This document shows, piece after piece, positions 11,757-23,782 of a DNA stretch of 64,000 nt (positions are counted from its first letter, which is position 1; every line of letters begins with the position of its first letter). Made by a program: the position numbers and the translations under genes. Location of the stretch: contig JADNRY010000005.1 of NCBI GenBank assembly GCA_015501585.1, positions 248,001-312,000 on the forward strand, read 5' to 3'. This DNA comes from Rhodocollybia butyracea. Its lineage: Eukaryota; Basidiomycota; Agaricomycetes; Agaricales; Omphalotaceae. The notes under the pieces are model-generated. The model made no database searches. It saw nothing but the letters and a program-made list of their open reading frames with translations, and was not told the DNA's origin.

Positions 11757-14232
11757 GCGAGCGAGCAGCTGCTCAATTAAAGTGAATCAAGGCTGAAAAA
11801 GGAACGCAAATGTTTAAGATGGTGAAATGTTACAAATCTGTCAAAGTACCTGGGATAGGAGGTTCCAGGAATAGATCAGTTTTCCAGAATTCAGTTCGTC
11901 GACAAGTACGCTTGCTCTATAGCGCTTTATAAAGACGAAAGATACGAAAAGATCGCCATGAAGTTTGGTTCATAGTTAAAGAACTGAGAAGAGATAAAAC
12001 AAGCCGTCATCGGCAACACGGCTTGCTTCAGCAGTCACCGGACCGTAACGCAATCACATGTGTCCAGAGTTAGAAAGTCGATTAAATTTAAAAGAAAGAT
12101 TTGGAATGCTCATAATTTCAGATGAACGCCGCATAAACAGAAGCGAAGAAAGTTGTAGAAAGTCTCGCTTTGAATTCCTTCATTTCCTATTCTATACGCG
12201 TCACTGAAAAACGCGCCACGATATCACCCCGAGCAAGTCTTGTCACACTAGTCTCACAGTGAGATACATTATACATACGGCTCTTCAAGTTAACGGACAG
12301 CTTAAATATATCTCAGACCCCGCAAGCAGCACTAGGTCTCGGTAGATGCGGTGGAAGGGGAGCTACTGCTGAGTTTGAGCTTGTTTGAAATAAAGTATAA
12401 TTACTTGAACGCTTTTCGATAAATCCACAAATGGAGTTTTATGGCCGAAAAATCCTACCTGTCTATACCTAAGCCTCCTATGAAATGGGAAAGGCAAGTT
12501 TGAGCACCAGCCCTGAGCGTGTCTGGAGTCAAAGACGCGGTCCCGTGACGATGACGACACGTGCAAAATTTTATGCAATCAAATTTAATCGCTATAATTA
12601 ACCTAAGCATAAAGTACCTTTGAGCTTTGACAAAATCGAACACTTAGTAACCAGAGCGATCTTGCGATGGGTTCCACTGATCAGGGCGTTTAACAGTCTC
12701 CTAAGATCGTGTTTATAAGAGAGTATGACAGGAGTGGAGAAAGCCAAGGAAAGCCAATGCTCAAAATGCTCCACCCATAAGATATTCTTCCATGTCCAGC
12801 CGTTTGTCACCATTATCTGAGAAGAATTATCATATCCGATATCAGCCTTTGTCCACCTGCTGTGCTTTCAGGGTTTAACTACCGTACTTGGCGAGGCAAG
12901 TTCGGCACGCCGAGTGTGGTGTAGCACTACTTATCCATGTCTTGGGGTATGAAAAACAGTGTAGGCATGTAGGCACTGAATGAGGATTTTTATACTGACT
13001 ACGTAAATAAATACACCAAGCTTGGAAATCGTCCAACGCCATCGTACCCAAGATCGTACCAGTTCCTAAGTGGGACCACGTCGATTATACCACTACCACC
13101 ACCCTATCTCATTCGCTCATTCTTGAGCCTAAGGAACCGTTATGTGGTCATATTGCTTGAAATGAAGCCCATTTTTGTTCTCATTCAGTTCTTTTCTGCC
13201 TGTCTGATTATGTTGAACTGCCCTCCTTTTTTCGTTATCTCTGATTGTGTTGGATTTCCCTCCTGGAAGTCAGTGCTCGTGAATTCCAGCGACACTAGTC
13301 TTTCGGGATTACTTACAGGTTATCACTGTTCCAAAACATCACAATGCCTTTACCCATGATGTTCTCACATCCAGTGGCAGTGAAATCGTTGCGCTATTCC
13401 GAACAAAGCTGTCCATACATTCCTCAAGAGTGGAGGTTGTGCCGTCTTTGTTTGGGTGCAGTAGAAGATGAAGTACACGCACTGCGGGATTGTGTGGTTA
13501 ATCTGGACCTCGTGTAAATCTGGCTTTGTTATTTTATGGAGATGGATGTGTTGGTTCCAGGATTTTTAAATCTTCGGTTTGATTCTTCATCTTATGTATT
13601 TTTATGTAGAATTTTATTCGCCTGTCGTATTCTGTTACAGCGAATTTACAGGTTGAGATTCATATCTTCCTGATCCTGCTTTGTATTACACGATATAGCG
13701 AATTATAGTGCTTTGGAAAAGATATAGTATGAAAAATTTTTGGCGCTATTTATTACTCGTGTATAATCTCGACAGTACTTTGTTGGGGTTAGGCATCCCA
13801 GGCATTTACGTGACGCTATACTTACATATAGCTGGGGCCCCGATTATTCCTAAGTGGGTTACACCACCACCACCTCCACTTACAGGAAAGTTCGAAACAA
13901 TTACTCTGCAAAGGTCAATACGGTAACGCGGATAACAACTCCGATAAAACTCAAAAACAACACTAGTACTCGAGTACAATATGTATGTAGTATGCTGTAT
14001 GCAAAAATGTGCGTCGAAAATGAATCATTGAAATGCAAGAATAACTGACCATATCCATGATGATAGATTATTAGAAAAGATGCGAGAAAAAATGTGATAA
14101 TGCAGTCTAGAGATCATAACGAGATCAAAACGAGTGGAAGGGATGCATGCATATGAAGAGATCAAAGAGCGAAACAAAAAAAAGTGCGCACGAAATATGA
14201 TTAAGAGCGACAGTCTTCACCAATATGAGCCT
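11757..14232. other. Gene-poor 2.5 kb with one retroelement relic
   Basis: The first part is the upstream region of the second RhoGEF. No continuous or spliceable coding frame was found except the relic at about 13270-13515, annotated separately. Composition becomes A/T-rich near 13550-13720 and 13930-14120. Confidence 0.55.
13270..13515 (+). mobile_element. Relic of a LINE-type reverse transcriptase C-terminus
   Basis: One frame reads PYIPQEWRLCRLC, then VEDEVHALRDC, then a stop at about 13515. The pattern CRxC..VEDExHALxxC is the Cys/His tail that follows reverse transcriptase in many agaric non-LTR elements. Just upstream, a second frame (13270-13330) reads SLSGLLTGYHC, like the LTRLLTGxH segment that precedes this tail in such proteins, so at least one frameshift separates them. 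There is no intact ORF and no poly-A or target-site duplication that I can define. Family assignment is from pattern memory. Confidence 0.55.
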
Positions 14233-16608
14233 TTATCTAGACCTTCGAATCCCCACATACGGCGTTCCCCCATACCCATCTGCTGCACTTCCGCTAATAA
14301 GCACAACAAACCACCCAAACATAGCCATCAAAAATCGGACCATCCACGCGGGATCCGCACCAAGTCCAAGTCCAGGTCGTAATTGCATCGCCAGGGCAAT
14401 GTCAATGGGGGAACGGCGCCTGGGGGGTTTAATGACAGCGGTGGAAGTTGGTGGGGAGGCAGAAGGAAGAGAAGATGCACCAGCGTCAGTGTCGGCGTCA
14501 CCACTGGTCCCTGTAGCAGGTTGAGGATCGGATGAGGAAGGGGAACCGGTCTCCTTACTCAACGACTCAACCGTTGTTTTCTCCTGAAGCTGTTCCACCC
14601 TATCGGAAAGAGGATGAACATCGACAAGGAAGGTCCCGGGTAGGGTAGAAGTAAAGGTCTTTGGGTGTTCATCCACTGCTTTTTCATCCGTCTGAGGGCT
14701 TGAAATCTTCATCTCCTCATGGGGTTCATTCGTGTCATCGCCAGACATGGCGTCAGTAGCTCCACTCCTCATATCCTGCCAAGAAGGCTTGTTTCGGAGA
14801 TGCATAGTGGAACTTGGAAGACCGAGGGCCGGCGCGTCAGCAGCACGAATCGACCAAGCCGGAAGAGGTCGCGGGAGGGGACGGCGCTGAAGTGGTGGGG
14901 AGGCAGGGGGAGTAGGAATCTGCACAGGAGTGGGGAATTCTTTGATACTGGTATCAGGAGCTGCAGGAACAGGAATTTCCACCTCGGGGAGGGGAAGCAG
15001 GTCGGGGTCCGGAAACCGCTCCTCCTCTTGTTCCTCCCCATTGTGCACGAGAATATCTTCACCGCCATCCGCCTGATGCTCAACTGAGTCTTTTGGTTTC
15101 GTCACCTCGACCGTGGAGCTGCATGCAGCATCAACAACAGGTATATCGGGAGAAAGCAAATCAGCCAGGAGCTCGTAAGACGGAGGGGGTGTTAGAACTA
15201 GATCTTGCGCTTGTATATCTGATTCAGGGGCAGGGGGGTGAACACCCCCTTCGGCTTGAACCTCAACCACAGGACTCTCTTCTCCACTCGCTGCGCTATC
15301 TTCCTCTTCCTTACCGTCATTGCCGTCATTTCTGTCATAAATATCGTTAATGTCATTATTATCATAAACCTCCTCATCGGGGCCTTCTTCCATTCGAGCT
15401 TCTGGCCCGACAACAAGTCCAACCTCGGGAACATCAGCGTCAGAAATGTAAACCTTTGAAATCATATCTGAGGCAAGAGAAGTATCGTCTGGGTATATTG
15501 GAGGAAGTTTATCTTCAGAGGCCGGAGCTTCTATAACAGAAGTACCAGTGTCCAATACGGTCAATTCGAATAGATCAAGATGTGCTTCGGATCCAGAAGA
15601 TGAGGCAGTTATAGGTATTGGGTGAAGCTGGGCGGGAGCAGTGGGATCCAGAGGCGAATCAGCACTGCCATCGACCAAATCTTCCTCGCTTTCGCCCTCT
15701 TCCTGGGCTCTGGGGAATACTCTCGTACTCAAACTAGGCACGCTATCAAAACCCCATTCCCATCCGATATCGACTTCCTTCTCCGTTCCGTTCCCCAAGT
15801 TCAGACTGTTCCCAGATTCCAGGTCCTGCTCGTAGCCTGATTCGGAATCTGCTTCGGTTTCCGCCGGTATAGGCACCGAAATTGGTTCTGGCTTCACTTC
15901 CGTTTTGGTATTTACCCCCATGTTTACATCCTTACCCGTTTCCGGAGCATGAAGGTCAATCAAATTGACGTCCGAAGAGTGGGAATGTGAATACATCGGA
16001 GAATCAAAAGTCCAAACTTGTGCCGAGCTCTTCATACCCTGATAGGTAGGGTTCATGGGAGAAGACACGGGTACGGGGGGAACAGACAGGTCAACCAGTG
16101 TACCAAATTTGGCTTGCGGAGGAAACGGCGTGTTTGGTGTCGAAACAAAGGTATGAGGTGTCTCCGTATCGGACTCTGGATCAGACATAACCAGACGTCG
16201 AGCGGACTTCGGTTGACGCCTAGTGGGACTGAGTGGTGAGGATACGGCACCAACGCTATGACTTCGTTGTTTTGATTTTAGCCTTGAACCAGGAGAAGAG
16301 ATACCAAACTGAAGTGGAGATTTTGGACGTTCACGTTCTGGTATGGCATGCACGAGCTGAAGATTTGTGAACGAGCGAGAACGTGTGTGCGAAGGAATTG
16401 GGCTGGGAAGAGGCGGAGGAACTGGCATATCTTTAAACTCTGGACTGAGTGTTGACGTGTTAGTAGGAAGCAGCTCCACGCCGTCATCCTCAAGTTCCAG
16501 AGCTGCGGGTCGCCGTTTACGCCATCGAGCTATTCGAACGCTGATGAATCCGAAAACAGCGAGGAGAGTAGAGTAAGCCAGTAGTGGAAAAATGGCGAAT
16601 GAAGACAT
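14233..16608 (-). CDS. Hypothetical acidic protein with hydrophobic segments at both ends
   Basis: About 791 residues in a single exon; TAA at 14233-14235. I choose the ATG at 16606-16608 because it opens directly with a signal-anchor-like segment (FAIFPLLAYSTLLAVFGFIS) followed by basic RIARWRKRRP. The frame is open up to another ATG at 16770, but that stretch contains a good donor (GTAAGT, near 16728) and acceptor (TTTCCTAG) and is probably 5' UTR with an intron. The middle 650 residues are very rich in Ser, Pro, Glu and Asp and look disordered, with a run of DNNDIND/NDGNDG near 15340. The last 30 residues contain a second hydrophobic helix (MVRFLMAMFGWFVVLISG). I do not recognise a family. 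The layout suggests a membrane protein with a long disordered loop. Confidence 0.6.
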   Translation of the reverse strand: MSSFAIFPLLAYSTLLAVFGFISVRIARWRKRRPAALELEDDGVELLPTNTSTLSPEFKDMPVPPPLPSPIPSHTRSRSFTNLQLVHAIPERERPKSPLQFGISSPGSRLKSKQRSHSVGAVSSPLSPTRRQPKSARRLVMSDPESDTETPHTFVSTPNTPFPPQAKFGTLVDLSVPPVPVSSPMNPTYQGMKSSAQVWTFDSPMYSHSHSSDVNLIDLHAPETGKDVNMGVNTKTEVKPEPISVPIPAETEADSESGYEQDLESGNSLNLGNGTEKEVDIGWEWGFDSVPSLSTRVFPRAQEEGESEEDLVDGSADSPLDPTAPAQLHPIPITASSSGSEAHLDLFELTVLDTGTSVIEAPASEDKLPPIYPDDTSLASDMISKVYISDADVPEVGLVVGPEARMEEGPDEEVYDNNDINDIYDRNDGNDGKEEEDSAASGEESPVVEVQAEGGVHPPAPESDIQAQDLVLTPPPSYELLADLLSPDIPVVDAACSSTVEVTKPKDSVEHQADGGEDILVHNGEEQEEERFPDPDLLPLPEVEIPVPAAPDTSIKEFPTPVQIPTPPASPPLQRRPLPRPLPAWSIRAADAPALGLPSSTMHLRNKPSWQDMRSGATDAMSGDDTNEPHEEMKISSPQTDEKAVDEHPKTFTSTLPGTFLVDVHPLSDRVEQLQEKTTVESLSKETGSPSSSDPQPATGTSGDADTDAGASSLPSASPPTSTAVIKPPRRRSPIDIALAMQLRPGLGLGADPAWMVRFLMAMFGWFVVLISGSAADGYGGTPYVGIRRSR

Positions 16609-17328
16609 CGAGACTTCTGCTGCCGGAGCACGAGGACTAGGAAATAAAAAAGAAGGAGGAGCAGGAATGGAATGCGAACTGTTACATAAAAATGAATACT
16701 GGAACCTCGAAACTTGGACGAAATACTTACTGGATTTCACGTCCAGCCAACTCGCCCAACTGTGGCGCAACTAACGGCTTTGCCAAAGAAAAGAGGAAAA
16801 AGTAGGAGGAAAGCAGCAGGCACCAGAACGTAAACATATATATATGCGAGTTCCGTGGATGCTGGCGGTTCTTAACGAAAGCCTGGATCCTCGTGTATTA
16901 AACACGCCGAAAGCACCTGGCACAAGTGTTAATAGATATTTTCGGGCCGGGAGTTGCTCCGCGAAGTCAGTCTGAACATGAGCGGTCAGTTGAGTCGAGT
17001 GTAGTTTGGAACAATGGAGTAGCAATATCCGCGAGTGTCACCAACGTTAATACGCTCAGTGACTATTCGAATTTGTTTTTAAGTTAAAAGTCGACTCAGA
17101 AATGCAGAGGTATCACTATTAACATTAGCAATAATACAATAGCACAACTCAAACCCTAGATACACTGCTCCACACGGATATTCAAGGTTAAAAGGCCACC
17201 TAAAGATGAGAGAGACAGTACGTAGATACATGAAAGGAAATAGATTTGATGGATGCCACCGGCACGATAGGAATGATGGGGAGAAGAGAGTTCGAATCCA
17301 TCCGTGAAAATTCAGAGTATTATCTTTC
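16609..17328. other. Intergenic, 5' region of the preceding gene
   Basis: Holds the probable 5' UTR and promoter of the gene ending at 14233 and the 3' flank of the LRR gene. A TATATATA stretch lies near 16835-16842. I see no other gene here. Confidence 0.5.
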
Positions 17329-19185
17329 TCAGTACAAATCCAATTTGTCGTCCGAACGTGCTTCAAATGGTATATTCCGTGTTTCTGCGTCACGTCGCCG
17401 CTGGTCTTCCTTGTTCAGAAATTTTCGTAGGTTATCAACATTGACCCATTGAACACCCTGAAAGCAGCTCGTTGGTCTGCGTCGAGGTCCTAGAGGAACC
17501 ATGTCACCAATCTCCATAAGTGAAAAGAAAAACAGTACTTACAGCCGGAGGTGGGTCTGAAAATCGAGCAACGCCCTTCCGTTTTAATGAAGGGATGCCA
17601 GTCGCGCTGAGGTGTTGGAGTCGAGTCAGATTTTTCAAAAGTGTATGAATGGCGTCCAGGGACACATGATCGCAGTAAGATATATACAGGCGCTCCAGCG
17701 TCCACGCATGTTCAGCCAACGAGAAAATAGCTATATCCGTAATGTGAACACGGATGAGGCTCAGTCTTCGAAGACTCGCTAGTCCGGCCAACTCAAATAC
17801 TGACATATCAGTAAGATTTCGGCAAACTGGGGGAACATGGAAAAAAATCAATGATCGCCCTACACAGTAGGTTTAATGAAAAATCGAAAGGTACTCACAA
17901 GCTAGATCCACCACTCGTAAATTGTTACAAGCCCGAGCGAATTGTATGACTCCTTGGTCAGAAATTTTGGTGACGTGAGCGAGAATGAGCACGTCAAGAT
18001 GGCCACCAAGGGTACATATACTTTCAAGCGCCTTGTCGGTGAGCTCGCTACATCCCGAGATGTTCAAGTTTTGCAATTTTGGGGCATGGGCAATGATACC
18101 TGCTAGGCCTTCGTCGGTTATTCTGCAACTCGAGAGATCTAAGATACGAAGATTATCGGTTGTATGTCGTAGAATGAGCGGTGGCAGTTGCTCCAACCAA
18201 GTTGTGGGTCTCGGTGGAAGTGGTTTTTCTTCATCGTCGTTTTGAGTGATGTCAAGCGGCGATGGGAATGCCTTGTCGGTGAGTAGGGAGCATTGGGCTA
18301 ATCGGAGAGTCCTGAGCTTCCTATGAAGTGGCAGGTAAGCATCCTATAACGCAATGCATATGGTTCGTCTAACCTAGAAAAGGACCATATGTCACGTACG
18401 GAGAGAGGGCTCAAAAGGGGAAGCCCGGACAGCTCTAACTCGGCAAGACGAGGAGAGGCCTTGGCTAGGGCAGAGATGGAAGGATCTGTAAGCCCTGCAA
18501 TTCCGTTAAGCTTGACAGAATGTAAAGGAAGAGATTTGGCAGTTAGCTCCAAGATCGCCACATCTGTTATCTGCTCGCAATTGGTGAGATCAAGGGAATG
18601 AAGGTTATTTGCATTCTGTGCAAGCAAAATCACTGCATGGTCTGTTACGACGTCGGACAGAGCAGAGAGTACAACTGTTTCAAGAAAAGGACAGTTCTCG
18701 AAAACCCGGGCTAGTTCCTCTTCGGAGACTTTGGACGCGAGCGGCTTGTGGATGGATAAGTTTTTGACGCGACGAAACTCTTCCTCCTCCGGGATTCTGT
18801 TGACGACACTTATCATGTCCTCATAGAAAGATTCGACACCAAGAAGGCGTCGCATATGCAAAGAAACCTGCTATTTAAATAAATATCGTTATCTGAGTAG
18901 ATCTGTTTGAATTTCTAAGCTTGTTTTCCATCAGGACCGAGAACGACTTACGAGGATGGACCAATGGGGAGAAGTTAATGTTGAAGAAGCAAGGTCTAGA
19001 CCGTGATGTTGTGGCACGTTACCGCGCGGCTGGCGATCAGCAATCATTGAATCAATGTCTTCTACATCCACGACTTCGTCCACAGCCAAACCATACTCCA
19101 CTCCAGTTTTTAAATTTGACCAGCAGCCCCCACCAGCTGACTCGAAAAGTCGAATTCCGGTCACACCTGCTCTGCTCAGATCCAT
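17329..19185 (-). CDS. Grr1-like leucine-rich-repeat protein lacking an F-box
   Basis: Five exons give a protein of about 500 residues. Joins: 18951-18871, about 18387-18330, about 17898-17832 and 17541-17464; each restores the LRR frame. The repeats are of the Cys-containing F-box type (LHSLDLTNCEQITDVAI, LRILDLSSCRITDEGL, LQNLNISGCSELTDKAL, LERLYISYCDHVSLDAI). The order of repeats and the linker LRTLRLAQCSLLTDKAFPSP follow the GRR1 gene of this window (MREMRLSQCFELSDTAFPAP), so the two are paralogs. The part equivalent to Grr1's F-box (PPELLIHILKHI) is absent. The first exon (ATG at 19185) instead encodes about 78 residues without known motif and is the least certain part. Without an F-box it should not bind Skp1, and could be a decoy or a substrate-binding scaffold; that is inference. 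Confidence 0.7.
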
Positions 19186-19471
19186 TTTCGCTTCTTCGCG
19201 CACTCCTCTCGAGGAGCGCTCAATTTCAAGGCTCGCTTTTTTCAGGCAAGATTGGCTGTCATTTGTTTTCCCGAAGAAGCTGAGTTTGAATTATTCTCAC
19301 TGCTCTAGATTCACGGGTTTTCTTCTCAGCTGCCTCGGAATTAGCTTAGCTGCTGCTCGAGGAAGAGGAGTTACAGGCGGTGCTACGTTATTGGGTGTTG
19401 TATGAACCAGTCAAATAAAGACATTACATATTACGAACGCAACGGCAACGACGAGCTAATCATACAGTTTT

Positions 19472-22400
19472 CTATAATAAATCTACCAGCCCTCTTTGTG
19501 GAGATATCACAGCTACGACCTTGCTCGAGAGGTTGAATGCGCTACCTCCGGCAAAGGCAACAAGGTCCGCAGATTCTGGTTCTATTCCCTTCACTCCCAA
19601 TATCTTTTCCAAGTTGGTCGTGGCCAGGCCATACACTTCACGCGGAGACAGAGAGGCACCAATTTCGTGTAACACCTAGACAAGATGAGTGAACAGAAAT
19701 ACTCGGAGCGAAGCAACACACCTGGGATAATTGAAAACGAGTTTCCATCACTGCCTGAGGATGTTGTACGCCAATGCCAACTGATACTCCAGCATCGAGC
19801 AACATTCCCAGCGCTGTTTGGTTGGTCAGAGGTGGTCCTGGGAGGCTATTGAAATTAAAAAAGGTTGGTAAGAGACCGAAGCAGTATCCACCACATACAT
19901 CCTTCTTTCGTCCCACTTGGTGGCAACGGGCTTGAGAGACGTCAAAATCACTCCAATTCTCGCTTGACCTGGAAGACAAGGTCAGGTATTGTACAAAAAC
20001 TGCGTCAATACTCACCGATTTCCTTGGCTAATAACCAAGACTCTGTTGCACCGATGAACACCATACGCATCTGTCCTCCAATCTTTCCATCTACTTCATG
20101 CCTGAGTAGAATCAAAGAGGCCATTATATCTGCACTTTCCACTTCAACTATCAAGGGAATAACGCCCTAAGAAGCATTTGAGTCAATATCCAAGAACACA
20201 AAAGTGTACTAACCTCTGCAGCCTTTCGGAACCATAATCCAGTATCCGTATCCCTACTCTCCCAGCCATAGAGAAGCCTTCTGAGAGCAGCAAGCTGAGA
20301 ACTAACGCTGACTGCAGGAGGGCCATTGAGGTCAAATCTGGGACGCGTAATCCTAACATGCAGCGCAGTGTCGGTTTGTATTGTAGCCCCAGGTTCCAAT
20401 ACATGGGACGCAGCAGTCCTGAATGTAGTTGATAAGCCCCAGATCATACGATCGTCGTTCTTGTATAGTTGGTGGGGCTTGGATAGCGAGGACGTAGCGG
20501 TAGTTACTCCGAAGCGATAGGCCATTCTAGCATTCACAGATTTTTAGTTATTCTTGTTCTAGTGAAAGAAAAAACTTACCTCGCGTGTCGAGTGTCAAAC
20601 ACCAGGGCATCGAATGCGCGTATCATTCCTCCAACGTCGTTGAAAATATTAGGTATGTTGACTGAAAGAGCGTCCAAGAGGTCTCCATCAGATGTCGAAG
20701 ACTCGGAATCAATCTCTTCCAAACCAACAGGGGATCCAAATGTCAATAGTCCGGGTGAAATGGATCCTCCTTGAAGGTCTATATCGACAGTGCGTTCGTT
20801 GCTTGGAACCAGGGCACAATCTTCCGAAGTTCCGACGCAAGTTATCTTACCATTCTCAACAATGACAGTTCCTAAAGTTTCCTTGTCCGCTAGGAATGAT
20901 TCTTCGATCTTGTCTCTCCCCTTCTTCCAAACCTCCTTGACATTCCTAAACACCACCCGGCTTTCTTCTGGTAGTCCCATCAGGGGTGGTAACCCGTCCC
21001 AGTTCAAAGTTTCTCGAGTTTCCTTCTCGTATGAAGGCTGGCCCGGGGCGTTCTGTCGCGTCTCATCTGGATCCACAGACTCTTCCACCCCCGAGATAGT
21101 TCCAGAACTGTACGTCGACCTCCCTGATTCCTTGATCAAAGGAATTTGCCTCATCCCGTCAATCCAGACATGAACAGGACTAGCACCAAGTTGTAGAGGA
21201 TGAGAGTCCCACATCACTACGTCCGCGTCATATCCTTCTTCCAAAACGCCAATACGATACCCAAGTCCAAGCGCCTTTGCAGGTGCGGAGGTAACCGAAG
21301 CAAGAGCGAGATCCTCACTCAATCCAAAATGATATGCTTTTCGAGCTTCGTCGATTAGTTGTCTGGAATTTACAATTAAACCGTCGGTCTGAATGTTTCA
21401 TATAGGCATGAAGGAAGCTGAGTTCATGAGGAGGAAACGGCTTACGGTCATGATTACGGAGAAATTTCGTGAAGCCAGGATAGCAGGAGCGAATTCTGAT
21501 CCACGGTACGATTCACGACTATGACTGAGGCTTTGGTCAGCGGTGAATTTAGACGAAACAGGAACTGCGGCTCACTGGTAGCCAGTGGATAATAACGCGA
21601 TGGCGGGAGTTCCAGCGTCACTAGTATTCATTCATTAGTTCTTGCCATAGTGGGACTGAGTGTGAAAAACTGACGATCCATTGACTAAAGCCGGAACAAG
21701 ATACGCCTCCGATGCATGCAGGAAGATATCCAATGGAAAGCCAAATTCATTCGAGAGCTGTAAAACCTCAGTTCATAGCGCAGGGGAGAGCACTGGCTGA
21801 TCCATTTGCTTACTCGAATCATATTATCCAAATCAATCGCCTATAGTATGTTTACATGTCACTTGAATGAACACATACGGAATTGGCTACAGAACTCACC
21901 TCTGAACAATCACTAGTAACCTGAACCGCACCGCAAGTATAAGGATTTGACTAATAGGCAGCGGGGGTACAAACCTACCTTGACCTTGCCTCTCAAAACG
22001 TCCAGCAATAAATCCCATTGAAAATCATCTGGAACTTGAGCTCTAGAGTCATCCCATATACCGGTTTCAGCTTTGGCACAAAATGCATCCTGCGCTTGCA
22101 TAACCAGGCGCGCCTCATGATAGGCAGAGCGTAACGACCACATCATATCCATGCGATTTCCATAGCGTCTAGTCTTCTCGCTGCAAGATTGCCTCATAAA
22201 AGGAAGATCATCTCAGTACGAAAGAAATTGGGGGTTGGCAGTACATACTCACATTAAGTGTCGCCATCGCATAGGTTCTTCCTGATCGAGTCCCTTACCT
22301 CTTGTGCTGTTTAGTCCATGAGGAGGGTCAACAATCATGGAGACAGCTGAGCCTTCGGCGGTTCTGCGTAGCTTGACAACGAATGCTTCCCCTCCTAGTG

Positions 22401-23264
22401 AAGAGTGATCAACTGCCGGTCTTTAGACCATAAACCACTCTATACTGACCGATACTATTCGAAGACCCAGGCAGAATCTGAGCCGAAGTGGTCCCCGCTG
22501 CCATAGCCAATTCAAAGTTATTGTCGCGGGTATGCAGTCCATCGATGCTCCGGAGCCAGGGTAAGATAGGTCCTTTTTTAGAATCAAAGTCATTTGAGGC
22601 TAGGGATTGTCATAACTAGCTTTTTCATGGGTGAGATAGATATCATACCGACCTCGAAGGGGAGGGGAACTGAATACACCAAGCTGAGAGTTGACATCCA
22701 CTGTGTCTCCAGCGTTACTCGAAGGAATATGTAGCTACACGAAAACACACCTAAACCCGGAGTCACCCAGCTTCCGTTCGCCCTAATCACGCTCAACTTC
22801 CGTGAATCTATCACCGAAAGTAGGTCGCGTGGAACGTCTCTTCCGATAGCTCGTATAAGCCCATTGGTCATGAGTAAATCACTTCCGGTGATGATCTTCA
22901 CGCTCCCATCTTCATTCTTCATTCCAGTGAAGATCGTTGCATTCGTGATGAGGTATGACATATTTTGTTTACCAGGGTCGTATCGGTCAGAAATGGTTCT
23001 CTTGGGTCCGAGGGAGGCTAAAACCGATGGGTCAGGACGTGCGTTGAATGAGTTACATCTTCGGAGAATTTCTTGTGCACTGGCACTGGCAGGAACATAT
23101 GTGTAAACACGCGCGGGCGTGCTGCCCACCGATACGACATCGTATGACCACCAAAGCGCTAGACTGATCGCAAGGAAGAACAGCACAGTAACAGTCTTTC
23201 GAGCAAGTGACAATGCTGGTGGGGTAGAAAGATCAGAAAGAGGGGCATAAGTTTTCTCGGGCAT
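19472..23264 (-). CDS. Amidohydrolase-superfamily protein (CE9-type) with N-terminal membrane anchor and degenerate metal site
   Basis: Many exons; ATG at 23262-23264, TAG at 19472-19474; roughly 900 residues. The N-terminus has a short cytosolic part then one hydrophobic helix (VTVLFFLAISLALWWSY), giving a type II or signal-anchor topology. The amidohydrolase fold is recognisable: ITNATIFTG beta-sandwich start, WVTPGL strand 1, GPILPWLRSIDGLHTRD, EAIDLDNMIRLSNEFGFP, YRGSEFAPAILASRN, SVTSAPAKALGLGYRIGVLEEGYDADVVMWDSHPLQLGASP. Fungal relatives are filed as carbohydrate esterase family 9 (N-acetylglucosamine-6-phosphate deacetylase-like). The strand-1 HxH is NSQ here (22684-22692), and other expected His ligands are also replaced, so catalysis is doubtful. 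The second half (after 20575) repeats a cyclic amidohydrolase-like end, LSPREVYGLATTNLEKILGV. Confidence 0.82.
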
Positions 23265-23782
23265 GGAAGAGGATTAACTAGATCTGTGCAACGTCGCTGA
23301 AGACACTTGTACTAGCCACCTCATGGTTGCCACGAAGCCTACAGATGAACTGGAGCATTTCAGACGTCAGAGCCGATTGGTATGACTGAAATGAAAACGA
23401 AAGTTAACATGCTGCACAAGAGAGCGTCACTACCACTAACCTTAGATTGCTTCACTCAATAATGTGGTTCAAGCCATGCTCGTTCAGCTATTTAACACGA
23501 TATATTGAACATAAGTACCAAATAATAACCCCCAAGGGAAAATTGTACAACGGTGAAAACTACACTTATTTTATCTAGGTATACGATTAACTGGTATTAT
23601 TGGAAAAAGAATAACCGACGGAGACTATGGTTATACAAAGATACAACAGTGATGAACAATGACGATGAATGAAAAAGAAGGTGCGATGCTATACATATGT
23701 AATAAATCTTGAAATGGAGAGCAAGAAACTGAAGAGTCAAGATGATGCAACGTACGTTCGTTCAGAAAGATGCAAAGCGCAG
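23265..23782. other. Intergenic, no gene seen
   Basis: Promoter side of the amidohydrolase and 3' flank of the next minus-strand gene. A/T-rich from 23500 to 23700. No coding or RNA signal recognised. Confidence 0.5.

Noticed and set aside
16609..16770. Longer N-terminus from the ATG at 16770
   Set aside because: The stretch contains a strong donor and acceptor, and the downstream ATG begins directly with a signal anchor.
14719..16774. Several open frames opposite the long minus-strand gene
   Set aside because: Shadows of the G/C-biased codons of the gene ending at 14233.
17280..17310. GTTCGAATCC, like a tRNA T-arm
   Set aside because: No acceptor stem, D-arm or anticodon arm can be built around it; it lies in the 3' flank of the LRR gene.
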